DNA of 64,000 bases from Cloeon dipterum (Eukaryota > Arthropoda > Insecta > Ephemeroptera > Baetidae). The translations under genes and the position numbers were made by a program. The notes under the pieces were generated by a model. It was not told the DNA's origin and ran no database searches. It worked only from the letters and a program-made list of their open reading frames with translations. Shown piece after piece: positions 37,161-51,082 of this stretch. Where the stretch lies: contig NC_088789.1 of the NCBI RefSeq assembly GCF_949628265.1, positions 12,206,886 through 12,270,885 on the forward strand, written 5' to 3'. Numbering within the stretch: the first letter of the stretch is position 1; each line of letters starts with the position of its first letter.

Positions 37161-40100
37161 TTGCCAAAAAATCCAATTAGCGCTTGAATGTTTGTTTACG
37201 ATTTTTATTTGTACGTTTGGCGTAAATTTTTAAGCATTTTCGTTCCAAGAAGAACTTTTACGCTTAAGGAAATTTTTATATAGCATTCTCATGACCGTTT
37301 TTTTACCAGGAAATTGGGAAACCTTTACTGCGACACAGTGCATGAAGTCACTTATTATTTAAGATTTAAATTTTGAATATGAATTAATTATTTAAAGGTA
37401 GAAAATTTAGCTGAAATCAACAGTTTTCCTGCAGCTGTTCAGAATAACATTTTAGCGGTCCATAGCAAAATTTCGGTGTATTTTATTATATTCGTTGACC
37501 TCTGTAAACAAATTGAACATTTTCAAAACGAGCGTTTAAGACGACGTTGAGGTGTGCCAACATCTGATCCATTTAAAAAAAAAGCTTTTTAAATATTGTT
37601 CCCGCCTCTAAGATGAATTATATTTTAATACATTCATTAAGCCCGTGAAAGGGTTAGTTAGCTCAAAGCGTAAATACTTTTTGCCATAAGGAAAATTACA
37701 TAAAAATTAGGGGAATTGAATTTAATTGCTTCATTCACCTTTTTTTTAAAGTTGCAGTGGTAGAAAAAAATGTTTTTAAAAAATCATTAAACACTGATTT
37801 GTGCTCCTACACTTAGATCGATGTTCATATACAGTATTTAATGAACTATATAAGTATTTTATTAAGTTGAGGTTTTGAAAATGCACAGAAAGTTAGCCTT
37901 CGTTCTTTTGGGTTTCAGTTTCTTCATAAACAATTTCTCATCATCATGATGACGTTGGATTAAATTGATACAAAATTTCATCGCTGTTTAAGAGATCACT
38001 AATTAACTCTGCCCTCCGGTTAGCATTTCAGTAACCTACTATCAAATTAACAGAATGTTGCACTTGTTTTGGCACCTTAGACTTTCTAAAAAACCACACT
38101 CATTTCCAATAATTTTTCCGTCCCTTTAACCGGAATCGTTTAGATGTTGCAGGATAAATATTTTGAGCAAAAAATTGTTTACGCCAATATCTGTTTTCTT
38201 CTTTCGTGTTTCTAAATACATTTTTGGATCACACGTGTCTTCAGGGTGACACGAGTGAATTTGCCAGACTCCTCTACTGAAATCTTTGAAGGTTTTCGCC
38301 AACACATTATATTATGTTAACGTCCCCTGACTGAGGTGTGAGTTGCTTTTCATTCTACATGCTTTAGCTGCGACCTTGATTTCGACGCAAGGGCAGTGGT
38401 CCTAGTCTTACTCGCTCGCACAGGAGCTGCAACCACGCGCGGCATGGTAAACCGCTGATAAAGAATTAGTCTCTTTAAATTGGTTTAGATTGCCAATGAA
38501 ATTTTCCAAAAGAAGATTTTTCCACCGCGATTGTGTTTAGTGGTTTTTGGAACTAAAGAGACTAAAATTGACTGTTAATAAGACTTAACCGAGTCAATAA
38601 ACGTGATTTTTCACTCTTATTTTTTTCTATTGGGTAAATGGAGCAGAAAAGAAGTCCACTTTCACCTAAAGTAGGTAAATTATAGAAAGAAAAATACAAG
38701 TTTTTAGGTTAAAGGTTTGTTTGTGTAGGATTAGCAGTGGTCAAATACCTCACAATGCCCAGGACAATCCTATTAAATTTGCATGAAATTTGATTATTAC
38801 AAATTACTATGACACATTTAAACAAATGATTTATGATATCTGTCAATCCATCCAAGTTCAATGTATATATCTTAACATTATTTTCAGATTTATTAAAACT
38901 GCCTGCAATGGTACAAATGAATAACAACTCTCTTGAACTGCGCAGATGGGGTTTAGCAATAATCGCTCAAAATCCTCTTGAAGTTAGAATGATGCCAGCA
39001 TGTAAAATCAATGCTTATCAAGCAATTAAAATCGTAAACTAAACTAACAAAGGCGCGCGATAGTGAGGTGATTTAATAAATGCAAGCCTCAGGTCTTTTC
39101 TGCTCGCTTTGTGATGAGTTGCACGGATTGATCAGCAGAAATGCATTCGACTCATGCTATGCACTTCCTACTAGCGCAATGCTGCTTGACAAAAAATGGT
39201 GCGCTGAGTAAACGCTTGAGATGGAAAATCCTCTTCTTTTGCATTGTGTAGACTTCTCTTTTCGCCAATTCCTTTCGCACAGTCATTGGAATTTTCTAGA
39301 CATGCGCTTTTAGTTTGCAAGAAGGAAAACTTTATAAGAGGGAATCCAGGTGATGCAGTGATGCAGAAGGCGTCAAAATAAATTGAAGGCCAACGCGTAA
39401 AACACAATGAATCTCAACACGTTAACTGTCAGACGAACCTGCAACCTTATTGACGATACGCCTTTAATAACACTTTTAATCACTCGTCAATGATTCAACT
39501 CAACTTCCTATAAACGAAAAGACAATGATGAAACGAGCCTGTCAATAAAAAATATAGTTATAAATCTTCTCTGTAGCTTGTAGCTTATTAGATATTTTTA
39601 TGTTATCGTTGTTTGGACCATCACACCAGTGTTTTTTCTGTTCCATATAAACAATCTAAAAAATGCAGATAACAAAGAAACATTTGCCACATTGCCAGAA
39701 TCAATCAATTTTTTCGTTCGCAATCGTTAAATACTAAGATGAATTACAATAACCAATTCTCTTTCGACATGTAAGTTATTATGTCTTTTTTGCTCTAAGC
39801 AGACTCGAATGATTCAGCCAAGTTGATGATATTCAAATGAATTATTGCAAAAAAAAAACATGTTTACTGTTTTCATGCCTACAAATAATATTGGAGTGAC
39901 GAGTGCGTTGGTTTAAGTGATGTAAGTGCCAGAACACATGCACATGTATAACATTTACTAAAATATTTCTTTCATTGAGGAGTGTTAATTTAAATTTTGT
40001 CATTGATTTCTTTTAGAGTGAGGGCACATGACGGAATAGCCTACCACCAGAGCTCAAGGCTTGAGAAATATGCCACCCTGAGTAAATGAGCAAAAATTTC

Positions 40101-43100
40101 ATGTAGCTGTACTTTGTGAAAAAATTATTCTGTTTGTTCTTTATTTGATCTTTTTTTGTTACTAGAAAAAAATTATTTATGCAACGCTAGTTAAGTGAGA
40201 TCATTAAAACGGTATTTTGAATAGAACAGAAACAACCTTGAAACCTTCACGATGCTATGCACAACATAATTCATGATCCAAAATTAGATCTATTTCCTCA
40301 TTTGGCGCCAGAAATAGAGACACATTAAATACCGATCGCTTTTGATCTTTAATATATGATATATGATTGTTCGGATAACTATTATTTTTTCTTGATTTTG
40401 TTAAATCATAAAATTAGTAGCAGCTATCGTCAGTTTTACGGGAAATATCTCAGCCCTTGCTTAACTAAACAGACATTTGGCTCGCAGCAGTAGGGTTTGA
40501 TTGTTAAATACTATTCATTGGGAAAGTGGTCCCAAACGGCACCGTAGCAAGAAACCAGTTTGGATGCTGTTTGCGCGAGTCGCTCGCTGGAATATTTGCT
40601 CTCTTGCGAAGCCAACAGCGAGCGGGCGAACCATCGAGCGGCTCAATTATGTAAGAAGCAGCGGCAACCGCATTATGTCTTGGGCGAAATGACCCGGTAA
40701 CACCAGCCCGCAGCCCAGAAAACAAAACTAACGTCATGGCCCAATTATTAGCACACACACTTACACACGCGCGCGCATTAAGGTATTCTTGAAAATACTC
40801 GCATACGCGTGCCCCCAGCCAATGGAGCGGCTAATTCCTTTTTCGGATCACTATATATAATAAACAAACAAAAATACTTTTTTGGGCAAGTGCCCGCCAG
40901 ACTAACTTGAATTACTCAATGAATTGCGGAATGCTAAGTTTTACAGTTAAATTCTTTCTTTTAAAGTGCCGTTTTGATGTTGGATTTTTTAAGATTTTAT
41001 GATTTATCTCACAAATCCACGTTGATACAATTTTGGGATCATCAAATCAAACGTTGGAATAATTTTTAGTTCCAATGATTCTTACAAAACTGGAACAATT
41101 AAAACCCGTATAGGAATAAATTTATTTTTAAAATGAAGGCCAGACTTTTAACTTATATTGGTGATAATTACATGAACTTCAAACAGAGATTTAAATCGCA
41201 TTTTGATGCCAAATTGCTTCAATTTTTATAATTCTTCTTCTTCTAAATTATTAAATGTGTAAACAGAGTTGGTGAATATGTGCGTAATTGAGAAAGCATA
41301 TTTTCAGCTGCTGTTCCCAAACTTAATAAGAAAGCACCGTCAAAATAACAGCGCTACGCACGATTTATATTATGTCAATCTAGTAAAAGCAGGACCAAGA
41401 AAATCGTAATGCATTGTGCTTGCTGCCGTGATGCTGGGCTGCACTCGCGCGCGCAGAATCAATTTTCTCCGCTCAGAGTGAATGAGCGTTATTGCATAAC
41501 CTCGCAATTCATTAGCCGCTGTCGAGTAGCCGACAAACTCGTCAACTCGGTGTGCATGTACCGTTAGTTAGCTCTGAATACGCCGCTCTTAAGTCAGTTG
41601 AGTGAGTAAGGTGTCGCAATGAGCAGATTTTCCTATCTGTGAGAGCAGAGAGCCGCTGCACTCGTTGAATTTATCACTTGCACTGCTTGTCCGTCGCCGC
41701 CGAGACAACTTTCAATCTCTCTTGTTACACATTTCTAACAAACAATCAAACAGCACCGATGCACTTCCTTATAATTACCCCTTAATGACAGCACTCGCTG
41801 CATTTGCCGCGGAAGAATAATCATGACGGCCTTTTCTTTTTCAGCTCAATGTATCAATGAGATGTAAATGATTCACAAATACCGAGAAACATCAAAGAAA
41901 TTTAAAATTTAATTTACAAAAAAGCTGTGCCAGCATCAACCTTGGCTAGCCTAAAAAGGGAACAAGTAAAATTTCATACATATACACCTAATTATTTGTT
42001 TCGCAATAATCTAAAAAAAAATTAGAAATTAGAAAAATTTGGAATTTCTTAGAAAATAATTTAAGTTAACAAAGAGAAGCATTGATTTAAATCTGCAATT
42101 TGGAAACCATGGTTTCAAGTTACCACAGCATACTTAAAATATATCCGATAATATACATTTAAATCGATTTTACACCACTTTCGCATCCTCATACATCTTT
42201 AGAGCACATTCAACTTTCTTTACAAGTTTTTTGCCAATTAGTTTGAGTGCAAATGGTTCTAACATGACTCTCAAATTTTTTTCGATCGCTAATATTGGCT
42301 TTAATAGAGGCTATATAGAATAATTGCAAGTAGTGATCGGTAGCGCCACCTGCAACTGAAAACCCACAGCTGGATAAGGAGGAACGGGTAATTGCACTTT
42401 GCTGCACTCTGCATTCAAGTACACAAAGTTGAAAACTGGTTTCAATGAGCAATGTAATTTTATCGGACATAGATCTCACAGACATAACACTCTCAGACAA
42501 CCTTTCCATGCTTTACGTTTGCGTGTGTTCTTGACTGCTCGTGTTTATATGAGATCGTGAGATCTTAACAAATTTTTAACTATCTCAATCAGTGCAAATA
42601 TTGTCCAATTTTTAATTTATTGTAACTTTTGATCATTTGGCACAATATTTGAATTTTCTCAGGAGTATTGATTGTTGTATTCTTAGCTAAACGAAATTGG
42701 AGCAAGCAGCCTTTTCTCACATTAACGTGTTAATTTAACAACTTTACTAACATTTCATCCAGTCAGACTCTGAACATGGCAAAAAATGATTACGCTTGAT
42801 TATGCAAAAAGATCTAACCTTAAAATATTACATGCATGAGATATTTTAATTTGTAATTAAAACCATTCATACTTGAGATTTATGCGTGGAATATTTTTCA
42901 GAGCACATATGTTCGAGGCTATAACCATTCAAAACATTATAACATGCCATTTTCTTGTTTCCTCAGCTGGAAAATTAATTGTCTGTGAATTGGGTAAAAT
43001 TTAAGCGAACTAGGTTGCATGCAGGCGCTAAGTTGATCCTAAATTTAAGATTTATTTATTTTATATATTTCAGTGTAATTATTATTACACTGTTATTATT

Positions 43101-45228
43101 ATGTTCATGACCATCATTCTGTGGAAACAAATTTGGATATTATTACGCAATATACCAGCGGGAGTGCGATAAAATTGATTCCCACTGCGCAGATCCAAGA
43201 TGGCGTCTGAATATGGAAAGCAAAAAGCTCTCTTTGGATTGCCGTACGAGTGTCAAGATCCAAAAGACACAATTAGTACAAGCAATGCAAATTATGTCAC
43301 AATATTGAAAAAAAACTATATTGGTTCTGTACGCGCATGTTCACGTGACTGTTTTTTCGCGCCATACTCCACCGGACGCCATACCTGCGCGTCGCACGAA
43401 TGTGGACCCCGCTGCAATATACACATCTTCTTATAGCGATCATATAAAATATCATGATATACACATATATAAAAGGAAATGCCATGTTTACACTTACAGG
43501 CGACACGCTCTTTGTGATCCATACAGCTCTCGAGCGATAAAACTTGACTCAATATGCAGAGCGTCCAGTTTACCTTCGCTCACTGGGAAGAAACTGGTAA
43601 ATCGTCATTCCGTCGGTAATTTCCATTTTCAGTTCCGAGTGCAGTTGGACTGCAAAACAACAAACAACTCTGCTCTCAACTGCGTATCCTTCGATTCAAT
43701 CTGCACTGCAGCTGAATAAATGCAAGCATTTATGTGACTTTTTTCGAATACAAATGAAACTTTATGGGGATTCATTTATCCTATTCTCAGATTTCACTAA
43801 TTTAAAATATTCATCGCACTTAGGTCTTTCTGTGAGAGAAATATTACTTTTATATTAAGCTGTCTGAACGTGGGCACCAGTGGCCGCAGACTTGGGAGAC
43901 TGGGGACTTCCCTTATTGCAGCTTAGGCGCAACAAGGCAAAAAATAAGGTGAAAAAAGAACGATTCTTGTGGTTCTAAAGCGAAGTGCTAGTACATCCGT
44001 CTCGCAATTCATTCCTTTTTTAAAGAGTAATTGCACCTTACATATTCAGTAAAGAGCGCATCCTTATTTTAATGAAGGGGAATGAATCATCTATTTGCTT
44101 GTTCATTATTTGTCAGTAGCTCGAGTCACGAGATGAACGTAATTATATTTTTTTCTTAACGTGGTTAAGCTTTTTCTGGAAAATACGAACATTGTTTGAA
44201 GTGTCCACTCGAGGCAGTCATCTTTTCTTTAGAAGTACTATGCCCATTGCACATTTCATATTTTCTGCGTGCTATGCTTTACTGTACACAGTCAATCTGA
44301 TGAAACTTCCTTTATTACCCATCTAAACAACAACCCGTGCATATCCTTTGTGCTCTAAAATACGGTGATTCTATAGATATCTTTTTTATTTTCATTGAAA
44401 TTATAACAACCTCAAGTGCATTCGCCTTCATTAGCATCTACTAACGTTTTTTAAGAACGACAGCAACTTGGCTAATTTAAATTGTTCTCATCTTATACAC
44501 TTATGTGACTTTGTCACGATTTTAAAAGACGAATCTTGATTAATAAAATTAGCACTTCCTCAACAGCTGCGGCATTACTACTCACTTTCACGCGCTTTCA
44601 CGAGGATCTAGCTTTATTCAAAAGATTGGCGATAAATTAGTTTTAATAATGTCAAGGCCAACAGTCACCATTGCCAGAACCAGCTGTGCCATAATTTTGG
44701 TACTACTTAACCTTTTTGTTGTAAATCAATTCTGTTGTACAATTTGAATCATAAAAGGCATGAACTAAACTAGCAAACGACCTTTCTTTAAAATCGTGAA
44801 AAAAATGGCATGCAATATATTTCAATCAAATCTGACGCAGGGGGACAAACTAGCAATTTTGTAGCCAAATAAATGATAAATAGTTTATTGTGCACTCCCT
44901 CGATTATCTCCGCTTCAGCATGCTTTCAATACAGAAACGAAACCTTGATCTTGATGTGTGAACGCGCGTAAGGACATTCCAGTAAATAAATATATCACGA
45001 TCGCATACAAGCAACACCGATATAACCGATTCATAGGTTTTTTAATTAGATATAGATGTGCAATTTTTTGCTGTAATCGGTCGTAATAGATAATTGCTCT
45101 TATAGTGGTCGGGAATTCACATCCAGTACAAAATAAAACCACATCTTTTGGATTTCCGTAAACATGTTTTTCTTTAGGACAAGTTAAGATCATGTTTTCT
45201 AGAGATTAATGAGACACATTAAATTTTA
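37161..45228. other. 8-kb stretch without a recognised gene
   Basis: Both strands were scanned. The longest ATG-started frame is 99 codons (42,210-42,509, minus), with no recognisable domain or splice partner. CpG-rich patches lie at about 40,540-40,830 and 41,400-41,850. A possible retrotransposon scrap lies near 40,040. The rest is AT-rich DNA in which nothing more is seen. Confidence 0.45.
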
Positions 45229-46849
45229 TTATGTTCTTTCAAGCTTAAACAGCTTTGAAGTATCTAAGAAATCGTTGTCACTTATCTTCTTTTGCTTCAG
45301 GTTTAGTTTAAACAGGACAATCAAGTTAAAAAGTATTGATGTACAAAGCTGAAGCAATAATTGGGATAATTTGCGCGAGTACTATACATTATAGAGCAAG
45401 ATTGTATAAAAATACACTAAATTTTTACTAACCGATGTGTTAAATTTTGCTGTTCAGTTGAAAATATCCATTGATATTCACATTTGGGGCGAATCTTATA
45501 GCTCGGTTAAAGGAATTTAGCATCTCTGTTATAAGTAAAGTCACGTTAAAATTCAAGCTCGTCAAGAATTAATATCTTCTTTTCACCATTCTTTGAGCAT
45601 CTCTCTGAACTATTTCCTGGTAATAGTGCATATTTTTAACAACTGCCATAGCTTCTTGCAAATCAGAATTTAACTGAAAAATTATTGCGAATTCTGTTCA
45701 TTATTTTTTGAATATTTCACGAAAGCAAATTTTAACCTGTTTTTGGGCGACTTGAGCCGTCATGAACAAAACAGTAGGAGATAACCAAGATAAAAATATC
45801 ATTTCTGAGAAAAACAGTGCAATAGGTAGATCGCCAGCCAATGAGTAAGTTGCAGTTATCTTGTATGCAAAGATCAGGATGTTTGACAAATTGAGGAACA
45901 TCACCATGCCTGTTGCAACCGTTGAACATTTTCCTGTTAGGCATTATTATTATTAATCTTCACGAATAAAACGCTTTCCGACACATAAACTGTACCAAAG
46001 TGTTCGATAATACCATCAGTAAAACTATGCCAAAGCAAAGCATATTCATGAAATGTTTCATGAATGTGTTGTGTCCGTTTTATCGCAGACTAATAGTTGG
46101 TTCAGGGTTAAAATTAATTTTGCATTAGATGATACAGAATACTTACAACAAACTCCTTTAAGATGAGATGAGACACATTTTTCATCGCCACGCAGTTGAG
46201 GACCCACAAATACAAAATTAAATTCGAATAGCAGGTCCCCACTCCATAAAGGTAATCATCCATAGAAAAATGCGTTTCACACTTTTTGAAAGAATGTGTC
46301 TTTGAAATAGAAAATACACAAAGCAACGAGATGTCAAAATACAAAATGCTGTCCTCAATTTTTGTAAATGGATGACACGTCTATTTTTTGCAAAACTGAC
46401 AAATTCCGCCTGCATAATGGTTTTATAGTAAACGAATATATGTTTAAATTTTTAATACCTCAAATACGCTCCAATTATTGATGTACTTCACTTGAGAATT
46501 TATATTTATGAGAAGAAGAAGTGGTAATATTACTTGCAAAACCATGTCGTATGAATAAATGGTAAAGAAAAATGCTGTGTTTAAATCAAGTTCGCTGAAA
46601 CTTTGGAAAAATCCAAGACGGCTGAAAATTTTCTTAATTTATTAAATCAAATTTTTGTGAATGCTTTGACCGCAACTCTGACGAAACCAGCAATCAAACA
46701 CATGTGCACCAAGAGGACAATCATGAAGTAAATCGTTGAGAATGAAACAATTTCAATTGCAATCCTGATTTGCCAATCTTATGCAAAGGAGTGATTCCAA
46801 AAATCTTGCACATAGCCAAAAACATTTGATGCTCCTTTAAAAATGGCAT
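45229..46849 (-). pseudogene. Gustatory-receptor-type gene, disrupted (frameshift in exon 1, stop in exon 7)
   Basis: Exons align one to one with the intact receptors: about 46680-46849, 46459-46621, 46147-46380, 45996-46089, 45737-45933, 45587-45673, 45440-45523, 45229-45348. Recognisable pieces are MFLAMCKIFGITP (exon 1), KYINNWSVFE (exon 2), ALLWHSFTDGII (exon 4), the 197-base exon 5 with LSPTVLFMTAQVAQKQ, NINGYFQLN (exon 7) and SILFNLIVLFKLN (last helix). Exon 1 needs a frame change near 46,775-46,790 to join its receptor start to its first helix. Exon 7 meets TAA at 45,440-45,442 before any donor. The last exon is still open for 40 codons. Two lesions in an otherwise well-kept gene suggest recent inactivation. 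Sequencing error or an unusual splice could explain either one. Confidence 0.65.
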
Positions 46850-47589
46850 TTTTTTCTACAAATCTGGATTTTTGTCAAAGACAAATTTACATCAACACTA
46901 CCACGATACTGGATGAAGTGGCAGAACTAATACCGACTTCAAGCTATATACAATGGCCAACAACTAATATAATGTATAGAAATCAACCCACAAGGAGGGG
47001 CTCGGTTGCGAAAGTCAATTATATATCCTAGAGACTATTGAGGCTTTCCACAAAAGAAAATAGCGGACACACACATTATCAAGTGACGCAGTGCAAAATA
47101 TTGCACCTATCTTCTGACGTCAATAAATTTAAACATGTATAACCTCAAATTTGAGGAACTCGAAATTAAGTCTATTCAAATTTATGCACGCTAAATTTCT
47201 TCGTATTGTAATAAGTTTTCTTTTATGTTGAGCGCTAAATAATGACTTTGCAACAAACACCGTTGAGAGACAATTAAGAAGATTAGCAACTCACTGCCAA
47301 TTCTTTGAACTGAACGACATTAGCAGTATGCCCTCTGGCATTGCGTCATTTTTTAGCCAATATAAATAAACCTGTCAAATTTGCGTCAGACGCAACAAAG
47401 GTCGGGGTCGAGGATAGATTTGCATTTGTTAGAACCTTTGACTCCACACAATCAATCGCTCATTCTTCATAAAGGAACTTGAACTTAATTTTTTCAATGA
47501 GAATGCTTCTCATTGTCAAGGATACACCTTGCTCGAATTGTCTCTCATGTAAAAGAGTTAGAGAGTCAACGTACAGTTCAATTAGAAAT

Positions 47590-47902
47590 TTCTATGTCTT
47601 AAAAAATAGTACAAAAATGTTTGATCGTCAATACGGATGTTCCATGATTCCAATCTGCATCAGGACAATCAATTTCACGAATAAATCCTATGAAATCTGC
47701 AGTAAAATGTGATAAACTTTAAATATACAGATCATTTAACTCCTACCGAAAGAAAACTGTCTTGCATTCATGGCAACATAATAGTATATAGTGATTCAAA
47801 TTAACTTCTAGAGCTTTCCCTGTATTTCTGAATTTTTTCGCTTTAACCTAAAATTAACTGGAATATTTTAAAGTCTTACCGATTGCAACGCTTTTTTAAT
47901 TG

Positions 47903-47990
<88 letters not shown>

Positions 47991-49375
47991 TCTGAATCAA
48001 TAATTTTATTTAACTTATTTATTCCTAGTTCACACTTGCCAATTTCTTTGATGCAGCACTGATATTCATGATGTAACCCGTTCATTCCAAAGCACGCAAA
48101 ACGTCTCTGTTCATCTGCAGTGCTAAATATTAAAATGGACACACATTATCATCCTCACATTATGAATTCGGCCTTAACTCGCGTGTTTTCATCCATCACA
48201 AATATGATGGGAAGTTGACTGTACGCCAACAAAGAAACGAACGTGACGAAGAGAACCAAAGTGACTTTGCTACTTTTATTATAAATTGCCAAGAGATTTA
48301 AAAGGTAAATGAGAACAGCCATGCAGAATTTAGCGATCATCGCTCCAAAATTGAAAAAAATATTTAAAGATTTATTCTGTACATTTCCTCTTACAGGCTC
48401 TATTTTGCAAATCATCTATCAGCAATTAAATTTCAATTTGTTTTCTTTTTATACGTGATAGTCAGTTTTTCTGATGCTCGTCGCGAAGAGCTGCATGATA
48501 ACGCCCAAAAGCAAATTAAGAATACGCATGAGCAAAGACCTAAGGAAGCTGAGTAGCTTCAAAACACTTGGGTGGCCGTTATTCAACGTTTCCCCGGTTA
48601 AAATCGTCAAATGAATAAAAACGATCAGTACAAAAATTGCCTTTATTTTTTGTTTAAAAGTGGCGTACTCTTTCTCTTGAAATTTCACTGCATTGACATT
48701 TCTCTTCAAAATTAAAGTGGGGAAAAGATGACTTTTATGTTTATTGTTTGAACTGCGTTTTGCCACCTGAAATGCCGACTATTGGTTCAAGTAAAAAATT
48801 AAAAGTCTGATAAAGTAATTGACAAAGAAGTTAATTGGCGTTGATACTGCAGAAATAAATAGAACAGAAAGCGCCTAAAAGCATGTGTAATTGTAACACG
48901 TCCAGAGTTGATATTAGCTGATAGAATTGGATAATGTTCCATATTCACATCTTAATATAATTTCAAAGCCGTCCGGATTTAGCCGACAGAAAACGTAAGC
49001 TGTAAATAATATGTAAAATGTATGCTGTAATAATATGGTTACAATGGTTAAGCTGTCTACTAAAAAATTTAAATCTGCTTTTTCTGATCTCTCTCGTCCA
49101 TGAAAATTGGATGCATTGGATTGATGGGATTTTAAGTAGAATTTTAGCACAACATTTTTGGCGTCCACGATTATATTGCTCAACGCACAAACAAGCTGGT
49201 TGAAGAATGATGATTTCGCTTTTTATATTGATGGTTTGATGTTGGTAATATATTACATTGATTACAATGATACTCATTGTCAGTCCCACAAAGTACCAGC
49301 AGAGCAAAAAATATAACAGCGTATAACTCTTTTTGCCTATTATTACTTATAGCGTATATTACCACATTACAAGAA
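47590..49375 (-). pseudogene. Degenerate gustatory-receptor-type pseudogene
   Basis: Pieces in receptor order on the minus strand: hydrophobic exon-1 and exon-2 remnants (about 48,790-49,375, including LFISAVSTPINFFVNYF); exon 3 (48,455-48,766, with LLGVIMQLFATSIRK); exon 5 (about 48,170-48,380, with LLAYSQLPIIFVMDENTR, matching SQLVIIFVEAEKAR of the intact neighbour); exon 6 (48,114 downwards, MNRDVLRALE then TGA); last helix (47,696 downwards, FVKLIVLMQIG, with a TAG before it and a TGA after). Stops in exons 6 and 8 and an 83-base TA repeat between exons 6 and 7 rule out a full protein. It starts directly after the stop of the intact receptor at 49,382. Exons 1, 2, 4 and 7 are only loosely placed. 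Confidence 0.6.
47906..47988. repeat. (TA)n microsatellite
   Basis: Uninterrupted TA dinucleotides for about 83 bases, lying within the degenerate receptor pseudogene. It produces a spurious tyrosine-isoleucine frame. Confidence 0.95.
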
Positions 49376-49381
49376 GCAGCC

Positions 49382-51082
49382 TTACTTGAAAAGGTTGTAA
49401 AAATCGCGGTCAGTTTCAACTATTATTTGAAGAAATTGCTCAACTGTTTCGTAATTACGTTGTTTGATACCAAATTGAAAAAGAATGATAACATTTGACA
49501 GTACAGAAACAACTATCTGAAATACGAAAAAATGACGATGAATAATTTCAGAGGCACCTCAGTAATTCACATTTACCTGTCCCAGTGATTGCCTGTTAAC
49601 TGTGAAGTAGCCATCCAATGAAATTTGAGGTGCTTTAACAATCGCTTTGCTAAAGAACCGTATAAGCTAGGAAAAGAGCTGAATTGTAAATACTTTTTAA
49701 ATATAGATTTTTTACGAATTTTTTCGTCTGCTTTCTGGTGTTGAGGAAAGTTGTCTGTTCAATGGATGCTTGAAGGCAGTTTAATACCTGAAATTGCCCA
49801 TTGCGTGATTTTAAATTGAAAATATGTTCCTTTGATGTAGTTACAGTTATCCGTGCCTTTTCCGCTTCAACAAATATGATGACGAGTTGAGAACAAAAAA
49901 GTACCAGGAAAATAAGATAGAAGTTGCTTGAACCTGCATCTTCAAATTTTGAATACACTGTTACGAATTGTAGTGTAAAATATGTTATATTCACAACGGT
50001 GTTCACGATTACGATCCCACATGCATAGGAGAAACTGTTACCTGTATTTAAATCACACGTACACGCATTAAAATAACTTCAAGGAACTTAACTCATTCTA
50101 AACCTTCACCTAGTGGAGCAGCCAAATCACTAATTAGACAGAACCATAAATTACGAAGCCCGAGAATTGATTTTTCCGTTCTCTTGTTTGGGAATGCCAC
50201 GTTTAGTATCTCCGATTTCTATAATTTAATTATATTTTATGTGGCTATAATATGTTCAATTTTACTTAAAGCCTATGTGTTTACCCACCTCCAAAGTCCT
50301 AAGAAGAATTTGTGACACGATGCAAATATATCGACAAGAAATTATCCAAAAGCAAATTACAAATGAAACAAAATACAGTCCTAATCCATGTAAGAGATGA
50401 TCAAATTTAGGTGGGGAGGCATGCACAAGAAAGTCGACTAGTATATTAATGAACACAAAGGCTGAGCCAAAAAGATAAAAACATTTGATCTTCTTGCTCA
50501 TTGATAGCTTTGATGAGCTAAATGTTTCTCCTAATTTAGATTCGAGTTCTCTCTGCAACCAAAATACACACCATGTAAACTTTGTGGCACGCACTGATTC
50601 TGTTCTTACTTCATAAATCATCCAATTATTTATATAAGTCACCAACTCCTTCAGTTTCGGCAAAATCATGAACGGCAAAAGCTGATAAAGCGCAATCCCA
50701 GCAGAATATGCTACCATGAGCATTGTTGAGCCATCATTTTTCCGAAGCATTATCTAAAACGAACTTTGAATTTTTACATATTTAAAAGAAAACAATATTG
50801 TAGCTGCATAATCTTAAATATTTCGTGTTTGCCTCATAAAACATTGATTTGCAAAAACGAAAAAAGATTGATTGCAAAAATATTGGGAAACTGTAAAGCT
50901 TCGCATCTTACCCTGATAACAACAATTGTGTACATAAAGCCAAGTACAGCTTGCACAATGTTAAAAATGACATAAAAATACGTTCTCCAATGGAAAAGTT
51001 TCAGCTCATATTTTCCAGAATTTTGATTGAAGAAAATAGGATGAATACCATGGGCAGCACCAATCGTTACCAAAGTCTGCAT
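49382..51082 (-). CDS. Gustatory receptor family (7tm_7) protein, intact
   Basis: Eight exons: 50912-51082, 50610-50753, 50289-50552, 50110-50218, 49845-50041, 49716-49787, 49577-49666, 49382-49516. The total is 1,182 bases (393 aa), a usual gustatory receptor length. Predicted helices are spread over exons 1-5, 7 and 8. The C-terminal signature fits gustatory receptors: SLDGYFTVNRQSLGQ followed by NVIILFQF, with the same 24-residue spacing as the family's G-F-F ... T-Y-x5-Q-F motif, of which the final Q-F is kept. Such proteins are ligand-gated cation channels in chemosensory neuron membranes; the ligand cannot be predicted. The start is the only ATG at the head of exon 1. Exons 5 and 6 (197 and 72 bases) equal those of the next receptor upstream. 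Confidence 0.85.

Noticed and set aside
40016-40090. Possible retrotransposon RT tail (reads NSLPPELKA in one frame)
   Set aside because: Nine matching residues between stops are too few. It may be a scrap of the element type seen at 2-133, but chance is possible.
42210-42509. 99-codon ATG-started open frame on the minus strand
   Set aside because: No recognisable domain, no splice partners, and neighbouring DNA is non-coding. Composition is serine-rich and unremarkable.
43200-43436. Open frame starting AAGATGGCG, and overlapping cysteine-rich frames on both strands
   Set aside because: The ATG context resembles a promoter-type motif, but the 78-codon frame has no family resemblance and overlaps frames on the other strand.
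47876-48142. Tyrosine-isoleucine repeat protein
   Set aside because: It is a translation of the (TA)n microsatellite inside a receptor pseudogene.
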